From Streptomyces naganishii JCM 4654 (lineage in GTDB: Bacteria > Actinomycetota > Actinomycetes > Streptomycetales > Streptomycetaceae), in the NCBI RefSeq assembly GCF_014650575.1, contig NZ_BMVF01000027.1, positions 1 through 64,000 on the forward strand: a DNA stretch of 64,000 nt. Direction: 5' to 3'. Shown one piece after another: positions 24,899 to 33,287 of this stretch. The notes under the pieces were generated by a model, which made no database searches, was not told where the DNA came from, and was given only the letters and a program-made list of their open reading frames with translations. How positions within the stretch are numbered: the stretch's first letter is position 1; each line of letters opens with the position of its first letter. The translations under genes were made by a program, and so were the position numbers.

Positions 24899-25432
24899 TC
24901 ACAGATGCAGAAGCATCCGGCTGTTGCCCAAGGTGTTCGGTTTCACTCGTTCGAGACCCAGGAACTCCGCGACACCCTCGTCATAGGAACGCAGCAGCTC
25001 GGCGTAGACATCGGTGTCGACAGGCGTCTCACCGATCTCGACGAAGCCGTGCTTGCCGAAGAAGTCGACTTCGAAGGTCAGGCAGAAAACCCGGCGAACA
25101 CCGAGCCACCGCGCGGTCTGCAGCAACTTCTCCAGCACCCGGTGGCCCACGCCGGCGCCCTTCAGGCCGGGCTTGACCGCGAGAGTGCGCACTTCGGCGA
25201 GGTCTTCCCACATCACGTGCAGTGCGCCGCAGCCGACGACCTCCGCGTTGTCGTCCCGTTCGGCGACCCAGAACTCCTGGATGTCCTCGTAAAGCGTCAC
25301 GGTCGCTTTGTCGAGCAGGATGCGCTCGCGCACGTAGGTGTCCAGCAGTCGGCGCACGGCCGGGACATCGCTGGTCCGGGCCCGCCGGACGGTGATGGCT
25401 TTTGCGGTGACTTCGGGGCGCTCAGCGGACAT
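24899..25432 (-). CDS. argA: GNAT amino-acid N-acetyltransferase, ArgA-like
   Basis: The 177-residue product is a single GNAT domain closely resembling what I recall of the Mycobacterium tuberculosis N-acetylglutamate synthase Rv2747: VRRARTSDVPAVRRLLDTYV, VTLYEDIQEFWVAE, VVGCGALHVMWEDLAEVRTLAV, and VKPNTLGNSRMLL. LKGAGVGHRVLEKLL carries the acetyl-CoA loop. The predicted role is the first step of arginine synthesis. It lies nine bases downstream of the blaI-type gene, so the two are probably cotranscribed, an odd partnership. Confidence 0.87.
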   Translation of the reverse strand: MSAERPEVTAKAITVRRARTSDVPAVRRLLDTYVRERILLDKATVTLYEDIQEFWVAERDDNAEVVGCGALHVMWEDLAEVRTLAVKPGLKGAGVGHRVLEKLLQTARWLGVRRVFCLTFEVDFFGKHGFVEIGETPVDTDVYAELLRSYDEGVAEFLGLERVKPNTLGNSRMLLHL

Positions 25433-25441
25433 GAGCGGACG

Positions 25442-25918
25442 CTATCGCCCGCGGCCGTCCTGTGCCGAGCCGGGGTTCTCGCCGAGGGTTTCGGAGGCTT
25501 CCGCGGTATCCGGGACTTCGGGGGCGCCTTCCGGGGGTGGCGCGGTGATGCCCCCGGCGGTTCCTTCCACGATGCGAACGGCATCGCGCAGAGCCTGCCG
25601 CTGTTCGTCGCTCATCATCCCGAAGAAGGCTACGAGAGCGGCGGCGGCGTTGTCGCTCTGGGACCAGGCGTCGTTCATCAGCGCGGCGGCGTAGGCGGCG
25701 CGAGTGGAGACCGCCTCATATCGATAGGCCCGGCCCTCGGCTTCGCGGCGCACCCAGCCCTTGTGATGGAGATTGTCCAAGACGGTCATCACCGTGGTGT
25801 ACGCGATGGACCGTTCCCGCTGAAGGTCTTCCAGGACTTCCCGAACGGTCACCGGGCGGTTCCACTTCCACACCCGCGTCATGACCGCGTCTTCGAGTTC
25901 TCCCAATGGGCGAGGCAC
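25442..25918 (-). CDS. BlaI/MecI/CopY-family transcriptional repressor
   Basis: A 158-residue regulator with the winged helix typical of BlaI (PLGELEDAVMTRVWKWNRPVTVREVLEDL, AYTTVMTVLDNLHHKGWVRRE, residues about 3-75). A dimerisation helix region and an acidic Pro-rich tail follow. No BlaR1/MecR1 protease sensor gene is adjacent. GTG 25918 is preferred to GTG 25927 because a TATTGT box lies seven bases upstream. The palindrome GCACTATTGTGC overlaps that box, suggesting autorepression. The GNAT gene follows nine bases later. Confidence 0.87.
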   Translation of the reverse strand: MPRPLGELEDAVMTRVWKWNRPVTVREVLEDLQRERSIAYTTVMTVLDNLHHKGWVRREAEGRAYRYEAVSTRAAYAAALMNDAWSQSDNAAAALVAFFGMMSDEQRQALRDAVRIVEGTAGGITAPPPEGAPEVPDTAEASETLGENPGSAQDGRGR

Positions 25919-25923
25919 TCTCA

Positions 25924-25935
25924 GCACAATAGTGC
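25924..25935. promoter_or_regulatory. palindrome overlapping the blaI-type gene -10 box
   Basis: On the minus strand GCACTATTGTGC includes the -10 hexamer TATTGT (25931-25926), seven bases before GTG 25918. A repressor bound here would block its own leaderless promoter. Confidence 0.5.
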
Positions 25936-26014
25936 AGACACGTACAAAACGGGCGCACGACAGCGCGGCACGGCTGGGGCCGTGCCGCGCTGTCGGTACG
26001 AGTCGTACGACCGG

Positions 26015-26203
26015 TCAGGCGTCGGTGGACGCGGGGCCACCGGAGGTCTTGGGGCCGCTCTGCGCCCGTGCGAGGGCGGCGTCGACGGCCGCGTCCTCCT
26101 TGGCCTTGGCAGCCCCGCCCTGGGTCTTCACGATCACCCTGACGAGAGCGACGAAGAACACGGCCATCACGACCGGCGGGACGAGTGCGGAGACGTAGTC
26201 CAT
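26015..26203 (-). CDS. small single-pass membrane protein
   Basis: A 62-residue protein of unknown function. MDYVSALVPPVVMAVFFVALVRVIVKT forms one membrane helix, followed by a charged cytoplasmic tail rich in Ala, Lys and Glu ending in Ser/Thr/Pro. ATG 26203 lies six bases after a TACTCT box, which supports this start over a longer frame. It is 96 bases upstream of the blaI-type gene on the same strand. Confidence 0.75.
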   Translation of the reverse strand: MDYVSALVPPVVMAVFFVALVRVIVKTQGGAAKAKEDAAVDAALARAQSGPKTSGGPASTDA

Positions 26204-26209
26204 GACTCC

Positions 26210-26215
26210 AGAGTA
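26210..26215 (-). promoter_or_regulatory. -10 box TACTCT for the small membrane protein gene
   Basis: TANNNT six bases before ATG 26203, no ribosome binding site. Confidence 0.5.
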
Positions 26216-26257
26216 GCCAGGGCGGCGGGACAAACAGGGGCGGGGTGGCCCGGACCA

Positions 26258-26926
26258 CTACACGGCGAGTCGCTGCCGGGCGCCGTCCGGGGACGGGGAG
26301 GGCTTGCGCCGCGGGAAGACCTCGCCGGGCGTGGGGATCGGGCGGCGGGCCGGCCGCGGGGTCTCGGGAGCGGGTCCGCGGCCCGGCTGGGCGGGGGCCG
26401 GGCGTGCGCCGGGTTTCGGCGCGGGCTTCTTCGCGGGCTTCTGGCCCGGGTCGCCGCCCTCCGCGCACCGGGCGCCCGGCAGGCCGCCGGGGAGCGCCTG
26501 GAGCCCGCGCAGCGGGCTGCGGGAGGCGGGCACGGTGGGTGCGGCGGGTGCGTCTGCCTGTGCCGGCTCGTAGCGGTCGAGCAGGGCGGCTGCCGCCGGG
26601 CGGTCCCGCAGGGTGCGCAGGGCCGACAGGTCGGCCCGCGTGGGCCGGTGGCCCGAGGCCACGGCCTCGGCGAGGGCCGTGAGGTAGCCGACGGCCGCGC
26701 CGGGAAGGGCGTCGCGATAGCGGGCGAGGTCGACCAGCAGGAACGCGCGAAGCCGGGCGCCCTCGCGCATCGCCTCGTCGAGCGACTCGGCGAGCCGGAG
26801 ACAGTCCCGAAGGTCCTCGGCGCGGACGGGACGGGGTCGAACGGCGAGGGCGAGGGCGCGGCGGAGCACACACAGCTCCTCCGAGCCGAACACCATGCCG
26901 CCGCGGGTTCCGTATGGCGTAGGCAT
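26258..26926 (-). CDS. hypothetical protein, helical N-terminal half and Pro/Arg-rich C-terminal half
   Basis: Unrecognised 222-residue protein. Residues 10-110 are mainly helical (SEELCVLRRALALAVRP, CLRLAESLDEAMREGARLRAFLLVDLARYRDALPG). The remainder is a low-complexity Pro/Ala/Arg/Lys tail with PAKKPAPKPGARPAPAQPG. The basic tail could contact nucleic acid or simply be disordered. ATG 26926 is supported by a TATGGT box six bases upstream; ATG 26893 is the next candidate. Confidence 0.7.
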   Translation of the reverse strand: MPTPYGTRGGMVFGSEELCVLRRALALAVRPRPVRAEDLRDCLRLAESLDEAMREGARLRAFLLVDLARYRDALPGAAVGYLTALAEAVASGHRPTRADLSALRTLRDRPAAAALLDRYEPAQADAPAAPTVPASRSPLRGLQALPGGLPGARCAEGGDPGQKPAKKPAPKPGARPAPAQPGRGPAPETPRPARRPIPTPGEVFPRRKPSPSPDGARQRLAV

Positions 26927-26932
26927 GGCCCG

Positions 26933-26938
26933 ACCATA
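26933..26938 (-). promoter_or_regulatory. -10 box TATGGT for the 26.3 kb hypothetical gene
   Basis: TANNNT six bases before ATG 26926, no ribosome binding site. Confidence 0.5.
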
Positions 26939-27261
26939 CGCGCTAATCAGACAAATTCGACATAAGGCGCGATGTGTCACCCGAGTGACACCCACCGACA
27001 CCTCGGGCGCGCGCCGAGTGCCGCCTGGCACGCGGGGCGGGAGGAGCCCCGCACGGGACAGGCGACACCTCACGGGCGTGACACGCGCCGTCCCGCGCGG
27101 GCGTGCTGCCGCGACACCTCACGCCGGGTACAGCCGACGCCTGCCGCGAGCGGCCCGCGCCCCCCACGGGCGGCACGCCCACCACCCCCGCCCGCGTAGC
27201 GGGCAGCGCCTCACGGGCGTGGCGCGCGCCGCGCCGCGCGGGGTGGCCGGTGTCTTCCGGT

Positions 27262-27287
27262 CGCGCCGCCCGCCGGGGGGCGGCGCG
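27262..27287 (-). terminator. terminator hairpin after coaX
   Basis: Perfect 10-bp arms (27262-27271 and 27278-27287), loop GCCGGG, 30 bases beyond the coaX stop codon. Confidence 0.7.
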
Positions 27288-27316
27288 TCGTGGCCGCGGT
27301 CCGTGGTCCGCGGGGC

Positions 27317-28114
<798 letters not shown>

Positions 28115-28119
28115 GGCCG

Positions 28120-29103
28120 TTACTCCGCCTCGCGCAGGTCCAGGCCGATGTCCAGGATCGGCGAGGAGTGGGTCAGGGCCCCTACGGCGAGGTAGTCCAC
28201 GCCGGTCTCCGCGTAGGCGCGGGCGTTGTCCAGGGTCAGCCGGCCCGACGCCTCCAGCAGCGCCCGGCCGTCGACGATGGAGACCGCCTCCTCGCACTCG
28301 CCGGGCGTGAAGTTGTCCAGCAGGATCAGGTCCGCGCCCGCGTCCACGACCTCGCGCAGCTGGTGCAGGGTGTCGACCTCGACCTCGATCGGGACCTCGG
28401 GGAACGCCTCCCGTACGGCCTTGAAGGCCGCCGCCACGCCGCCCGCGGCCACCACGTGGTTGTCCTTGACCAGGGCCGCGTCCGACAGGGACATGCGGTG
28501 GTTGACGCCCCCGCCGCAGCGGACGGCGAACTTCTCCAGCGACCGCAGACCGGGCGTGGTCTTGCGGGTGTCGCGGACCCGCGCCTTGGTGCCCTCCAGG
28601 GCGTCCGCCCACGCGCGCGTGGCGGTCGCGATGCCGGACAGCCGGCACAGCAGGTTCAGCGCGCTGCGCTCGGCGGTCAGCAGGTCACGCGTGCGCGTGG
28701 TGACCGACAGCAGCTTCTGCCCGGCGTGCACGCGGTCGCCGTCGTCGACGTGGCGCTCCACCTCGAACTCGTCGGTGCAGACCACCGAGAGCACCGCCTC
28801 GGCGACCCGCAGACCGGCCACCACGCCCGCCTCGCGGGCGGTGAAGTCGCCGGTGGCGACGGCGGTCTCGGGGATGGTGGCGACCGTCGTCACGTCCACG
28901 CCGTGGTCGAGGTCCTCCTGGATGGCGACGTTGGCGATGTCCTCGACCTCCACGGGGTCGAGGTGGGCGTCGGCCAGGAGCTGGGCGAGGGCGGGGTCGA
29001 GCCCGCACTCCATGTACTCCTCGTCGGCGTCCGCGCCGCAGGCGCAGCCTCCGCCGCCGCAGCAGCCGCCGTTCGAGGCGAGGGGAAGGTCTTCGGTGCT
29101 CAC
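28120..29103 (-). CDS. nadC: nicotinate-nucleotide pyrophosphorylase (carboxylating) with Cys/Gly-rich N terminus
   Basis: NadC converts quinolinate and PRPP to nicotinate mononucleotide. The 327-residue product has the family motifs: VTTRTRDLLTAERSALNLLCRLSGIAT, RDTRKTTPGLR, CGGGVNHRMSLSD, KDNH and VEVDTL. Residues 14-33 form an unusual extension NGGCCGGGGCACGADADEEY with Cys at 14, 15, 20, 22 and 33, which is not part of the catalytic fold. GTG 29103 is tentative; GTG 29112 would add three residues. nadB lies five bases upstream. Confidence 0.95.
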   Translation of the reverse strand: MSTEDLPLASNGGCCGGGGCACGADADEEYMECGLDPALAQLLADAHLDPVEVEDIANVAIQEDLDHGVDVTTVATIPETAVATGDFTAREAGVVAGLRVAEAVLSVVCTDEFEVERHVDDGDRVHAGQKLLSVTTRTRDLLTAERSALNLLCRLSGIATATRAWADALEGTKARVRDTRKTTPGLRSLEKFAVRCGGGVNHRMSLSDAALVKDNHVVAAGGVAAAFKAVREAFPEVPIEVEVDTLHQLREVVDAGADLILLDNFTPGECEEAVSIVDGRALLEASGRLTLDNARAYAETGVDYLAVGALTHSSPILDIGLDLREAE

Positions 29104-29108
29104 TTGTG

Positions 29109-30854
29109 TCACTGCTCCTGGGGGCGGCGGGGCGCGGGGGCCTCGGGGCGGGTCGGGGGGAAGTCTGCCGTGTCCGTGGTGTGCACGGCGGGCGTCCGGT
29201 CCGGGTTCAGCCGTACGACGATGTGGCGGCGCCAGCCGGTGTCGTCGCGCTCGGGACGGTCCTCGCGCCAGTGGCAGCCGCGGGTCTCCTCGCGCAGCCG
29301 GGCGGCGGCGACCAGGACGCGGGCCACGCACAGGAGGTTGGTCGCCTCCCAGGTGTCGACGCCGGGTTCGGCGGTCTTTCCGTTCTCTTCGAGCGCCCCG
29401 CGGGCCTCGGCGTGGAGCTGCTCGAGCCGGTCGGCGGCCTGGGCGAGGGACGCGGCGGAGCGCAGCACGCCCGCGCCCTCGGTCATGATCCGCTGGATGG
29501 CGAACCGCGTCTCGGGGGCGAGCAGGGGGTGGGCCGGCTTCTCGGAGCAGGGCACGGGCTCGGGCACGCGCGCGTGCAGGCCGTTCTCCGTGCGCTCGCG
29601 CGCGATGTCGGCGGCGATGCGCTCGGCGTAGACCAGGCCCTCCAGGAGGGAGTTGGACGCGAGGCGGTTGGCGCCGTGCACCCCGGTGCAGGCGACCTCG
29701 CCGCACGCGTACAGGCCGGGCACGGTGGTGCGGCCCAGGGAGTCGGTGCGGACGCCCCCGGAGGCGTAGTGGGCGGCGGGGGCGATCGGGACGGGCTCGG
29801 TGACCGGGTCGATGCCGTGGGCGCGGCAGGCGGCCAGGATGGTCGGGAAGCGGTGCTCCCACATGTCGGCGCCGAAGTGCCGGGCGTCGAGGAACATGTG
29901 CTCGACGTCCTGCTCCTGCATGCGGCGCGTGATGCCCTTGGCGACGATGTCCCGGGGCGCCAGCTCGGCCAGTTCGTGCTGCCCGACCATGAAGCGCACG
30001 CCGTCGGCGTCGACCAGGTGGGCGCCCTCGCCACGCACGGCCTCGGAGACCAGGGGCTGCTGGCCCTCGGCGTCCGGGCCGAGGAAGAGCACGGTCGGGT
30101 GGAACTGCACGAACTCCAGGTCGGAGACCTCAGCGCCCGCGCGCAGGGCCAGCGCCACGCCGTCGCCCGTGGACACGGACGGGTTGGTGGTCGCGGAGAA
30201 CACCTGGCCCATGCCGCCGGTGGCCAGGACCACGGCGGGCGCGTGCACGGCGCCGACGCCGTCGTGCTGGCCCTCGCCCATCACGTGCAGGGTCACGCCC
30301 GCGGTGCGGCCGGTGGCGTCGGTGAGCAGGTCGAGCACGAGCGCGTTCTCGATGGTGCGCAGTCCACGCGCGCGTACCGCGTCGACGAGCGCGCGGGAGA
30401 CTTCCGCGCCGGTCGCGTCGCCGCCCGCGTGGGCGATACGGCGGCGGTGGTGACCGCCCTCGCGGGTGAGCTGGATGCCGCCCTCGTCGTCGGTGTCGAA
30501 GTGCGCGCCGGTGGAGATCAGCCGCCGCACGGCGTCGGGGCCCTCGGTGACCAGCAGGCGCACGGCCTCCTCGTCGCACAGGCCCGCCCCCGCGACCAGG
30601 GTGTCGTCCAGGTGCTGCTCGGGGGTGTCGCCCTCGCCGAGGGCCGCGGCGATGCCGCCCTGGGCCCAGCGCGTGGAGCCGTCGTCCAGGCGTGCCTTGG
30701 TCACGACGACCGTCGTCAGGCCGGCCGCCTCGCAGCGCAGGGCCGCGGTCAGCCCGGCCACGCCGGAGCCGACGACCACGACGTCCGCGGAGATGGACCA
30801 CCCGGGCGCGGGCGCGTGCAGTCGTATGCCTGTGCTGGTGCCTGTGCTGGTCAC
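29109..30854 (-). CDS. nadB: L-aspartate oxidase
   Basis: NadB oxidises L-aspartate to iminoaspartate using FAD, the first step of de novo NAD synthesis. The 581-residue protein has the dinucleotide motif VVVGSGVAGLTAAL, TRWAQGGIAAAL, HRRRIAHAGGDATG, FVQFHPT, the HYASGGVRTD active-site loop, and GVHGANRLASNSLLEGLVY. The length is slightly above average owing to a Pro/Arg tail. GTG 30854 overlaps the panC stop by four bases (GTGA). No nadA is adjacent in the window. Confidence 0.96.
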   Translation of the reverse strand: MTSTGTSTGIRLHAPAPGWSISADVVVVGSGVAGLTAALRCEAAGLTTVVVTKARLDDGSTRWAQGGIAAALGEGDTPEQHLDDTLVAGAGLCDEEAVRLLVTEGPDAVRRLISTGAHFDTDDEGGIQLTREGGHHRRRIAHAGGDATGAEVSRALVDAVRARGLRTIENALVLDLLTDATGRTAGVTLHVMGEGQHDGVGAVHAPAVVLATGGMGQVFSATTNPSVSTGDGVALALRAGAEVSDLEFVQFHPTVLFLGPDAEGQQPLVSEAVRGEGAHLVDADGVRFMVGQHELAELAPRDIVAKGITRRMQEQDVEHMFLDARHFGADMWEHRFPTILAACRAHGIDPVTEPVPIAPAAHYASGGVRTDSLGRTTVPGLYACGEVACTGVHGANRLASNSLLEGLVYAERIAADIARERTENGLHARVPEPVPCSEKPAHPLLAPETRFAIQRIMTEGAGVLRSAASLAQAADRLEQLHAEARGALEENGKTAEPGVDTWEATNLLCVARVLVAAARLREETRGCHWREDRPERDDTGWRRHIVVRLNPDRTPAVHTTDTADFPPTRPEAPAPRRPQEQ

Positions 30855-31852
30855 GAGGCGGCTCCGAGGTTTCCGAAGGTGAGGGGGAGGTTGTCGATCA
30901 GCCGGGTCGAGCCGACCCGGGCGGCGACGGCGAGGACGGCCTCACCGGTGAAGTCGTCGTCGATGTCGGTGAAGTCGGACGGGTCGACGAGGGCGAGGTA
31001 GTCGAGTTCGAGGGGCGGCGTGGAGCGGGCGGCCTCGTCCAGGACCAGCCGTGCGGCAGCGCGGACGGCGTCGGCCGCGCCGGGGGACGCCTTGGCGACG
31101 GCGGCGGCGTCGGCGGCCGCGCGCGACTCGCCGAGCGCGCTGAGCGCCTCGGCACGCGCGCGCGTGGAGGGCACCTCGCGGGCCCGGGCGCGCAGCGCCT
31201 CCTGTGCCGCGTGCCGGTCCCGGCCCGCGAACAGGGCCTGGGACAGGGCGAGGGCGGTGTGCCGCTCGGACGCGGACAGGTAGCGGTTGCGGCTGGACAG
31301 GGCCAGTCCGTCGGCCTCGCGCACGGTGGGCACCGCGACGATCTCCACGCCGAAGTTGAGGTCGCGCACCATGCGGCGGATCAGGGCGAGCTGTTGGGCG
31401 TCCTTCTGGCCGTACAGGGCGGCGTCGGGGCGGGTGAGGTGCAGCAGCTTGGCGACGACGGTGAGCATCCCGTCGAAGTGGCCGGGCCGCGAGGCGCCCT
31501 CCAGACGCTCGCCCATGGGGCCGGCGCTGATGCGCACCTGGGGCTCGCCGCCGGGGTACACCTCCTCGACGGAGGGTGCGAACACGACGTCGGCGCCCGC
31601 CTGTTCGGCGACCTTGAGGTCGGCCTCCAGGGTGCGCGGGTAGCGGTCGAGGTCCTCGCCGGCGCCGAACTGGAGGGGGTTGACGAAGACGGTGACGACG
31701 ACCTCGCCGTCGTCGCCCGCGATCCCCCGCGCGGCGCGGATCAGGGTGGCGTGGCCCTCGTGCAGAGCGCCCATGGTCATCACGACGGCACGGCGGCCGG
31801 TACGCGCGCGTGCGTGCAGTTCGCCGGCTGTGCGCAGCAGGGCTGTGGTCAT
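30851..31852 (-). CDS. panC: pantoate-beta-alanine ligase
   Basis: PanC joins pantoate and beta-alanine with ATP to make pantothenate. The 333-residue protein shows MTMGALHEGHATLI (HIGH-like HEGH), VFVNPLQFGAGEDLDRYPR, GHFDGMLTVVAKLL, LYGQKDAQQLALIR and LSSRNRYLS. It is slightly longer than the usual 280-310 because of an Ala-rich insertion (about 235-275). ATG 31852 is chosen at the homology boundary. The open frame extends upstream through 24-bp repeats that would encode Arg/His-rich octapeptides. Confidence 0.95.
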   Translation of the reverse strand: MTTALLRTAGELHARARTGRRAVVMTMGALHEGHATLIRAARGIAGDDGEVVVTVFVNPLQFGAGEDLDRYPRTLEADLKVAEQAGADVVFAPSVEEVYPGGEPQVRISAGPMGERLEGASRPGHFDGMLTVVAKLLHLTRPDAALYGQKDAQQLALIRRMVRDLNFGVEIVAVPTVREADGLALSSRNRYLSASERHTALALSQALFAGRDRHAAQEALRARAREVPSTRARAEALSALGESRAAADAAAVAKASPGAADAVRAAARLVLDEAARSTPPLELDYLALVDPSDFTDIDDDFTGEAVLAVAARVGSTRLIDNLPLTFGNLGAAS

Positions 31853-31941
31853 CGGGCGTCTCCGTTCCCGGGCTCCGGGGTCGTCCGGCGGCCCTGCTGT
31901 GCGTGGCCCGGCACGGTCCGGTGCGCCGGGTGCCCGGTCCG

Positions 31942-32037
31942 GTGTCCGGCGCGCGCAGGGGCCGGGTGTCCGGCGCGCGTGCCGGTGGCGTGTCCGGCGC
32001 GCGTGGTCGCCGGGTGTCCGGCGCGCGTGAGTGCCGT
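31942..32037. repeat. four 24-bp tandem repeats upstream of panC
   Basis: GTGTCCGGCGCGCGT recurs at 31942, 31966, 31990 and 32014, an exact 24-base period. On the minus strand in the panC frame it encodes HARRTPG-type octapeptides between the end of the DUF2520 gene and the panC start. Confidence 0.8.
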
Positions 32038-32063
32038 GCGGTTGTCCGAGTGTTCCGCGCGGG

Positions 32064-33101
32064 TCATCGGTTCCCTCCCTCGCCGCCGTCGCCGAGGCCG
32101 TCGTCGCCACGGTCGTCGCGGCCGTGGTCGTCAGGGCCTTGGTCCGGGCCGTCGCTGCCGTCGCCGCCGTGCGTCGTGCCGGGGGCGCCGGCCGGGCCGG
32201 TGGCGTCGGCGAGGACGCCCAGCAGGTCCTCGGCCAGTTCGGGCTTGAGCAGGCCGTGGGCGAGGGCGCGGTCGGCGGTGGCGCGGGCCATCGCCAGGTA
32301 GCCGGCCACGGTCTGCGGGGCGTGCCGGCGCAACTCGCTGACGTGGGCGGCGACCGTGCCCGCGTCCCCGCGCGCGACCGGGCCGGTCAGGGCCGCGTCA
32401 CCGGAGCGCAGGGCGTTGTCCAGGGCGGCGCCGAGCAGCGGGCCGAGCATCCGGTCGGGGGCCTCGACGCCGGCCTCGCGCAGCAGCTCCATGGACTGGG
32501 CGACCAGGGTCACCAGGTGGTTGGCGCCCAGCGCGAGCGCCGCGTGGTACAGCGGGCGCATGTCCTCGGCGATCCACTCCGGCTCGCCGCCCATCTCGAC
32601 GACCAGGGCCTCGGCGGCCAGCCGCAGCTCCTCGGGCGCGGTGACGCCGAAGGAGCAGCCGGCCAGCCGCTGCACGTCCACGGGCGTGCCCGTGAAGGTC
32701 ATCGCAGGGTGCAGGGCCAGGGGCAGCGCGCCCGCGCGCAGGGCGGGGTCGAGGACCTTCGCGCCGTACCGCCCGGAGGTGTGCGCGAGCAGCTGGCCGG
32801 GGCGGACGGCCCCCGTCTCGGCGAGGCCGGTGACCAGCCCGGGCAGGGTGTCGTCGGGGACGGTCAGGAGCACCAGGTCGGCCCGCTGGAGGACCTCGGC
32901 TGGCGGCACCAGGGGGACGTCGGGGAGCATCAGGTCGGCGCGCCTGCGGGAGGCGTCGGAGACCCCGGAGACGGCCACCGGCCGGTGCCCGGCGAGCCGC
33001 AGGGACGCGGCGAGCGCGGGGCCCACCCGGCCGGCGCCGACGACGCCGACGGTGAGCCGCGCGGGACGGTCCCTGGGATCTGGCTGTTGGCTTGTAGTCA
33101 C
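32064..33101 (-). CDS. Rossmann-fold DUF2520 protein, possible ketopantoate reductase
   Basis: A 345-residue protein with an NAD(P)-binding N terminus (LTVGVVGAGRVGPALAASL, GxGxxG) and a helical C-terminal DUF2520 domain. It heads the panC-nadB-nadC-coaX operon; a homologue occupies the same place near panC in mycobacteria. Ketopantoate reductase would complete the local pantothenate set, but that role is inference. The last 35 residues are a Gly/Asp-rich tail. GTG 33101 follows no obvious ribosome binding site. Confidence 0.85.
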   Translation of the reverse strand: MTTSQQPDPRDRPARLTVGVVGAGRVGPALAASLRLAGHRPVAVSGVSDASRRRADLMLPDVPLVPPAEVLQRADLVLLTVPDDTLPGLVTGLAETGAVRPGQLLAHTSGRYGAKVLDPALRAGALPLALHPAMTFTGTPVDVQRLAGCSFGVTAPEELRLAAEALVVEMGGEPEWIAEDMRPLYHAALALGANHLVTLVAQSMELLREAGVEAPDRMLGPLLGAALDNALRSGDAALTGPVARGDAGTVAAHVSELRRHAPQTVAGYLAMARATADRALAHGLLKPELAEDLLGVLADATGPAGAPGTTHGGDGSDGPDQGPDDHGRDDRGDDGLGDGGEGGNR

Positions 33102-33287
33102 GCGACAGTGGCCTTCCCGTTCCAGTCCGCTCCGGGTACCGGACGATTTCTCGTCATGTTAACGCTATCGCTCGCGGCGACGTCCGGTCGTCCACAGGCT
33201 GTGGGTTACGCCACGCCGCGGTGGAGCGGCCCGGCCACTCCGAAATCCGGGTGTCAGCAGGCGGCGGCCCGCGCGATGATCCAGGGC

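Larger units (their letters stand above)
26927..27316. repeat. 390-base spacer with long direct repeats and a terminator
   Basis: A 25-bp direct repeat with three mismatches occurs at 27066-27090 and 27207-27231 (core CTCACGGGCGTG), with a partial copy near 27117 (GACACCTCACG). No coding gene is convincing. The left end carries the promoter of the gene at 26926 and the right end the terminator at 27262-27287. Confidence 0.6.
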
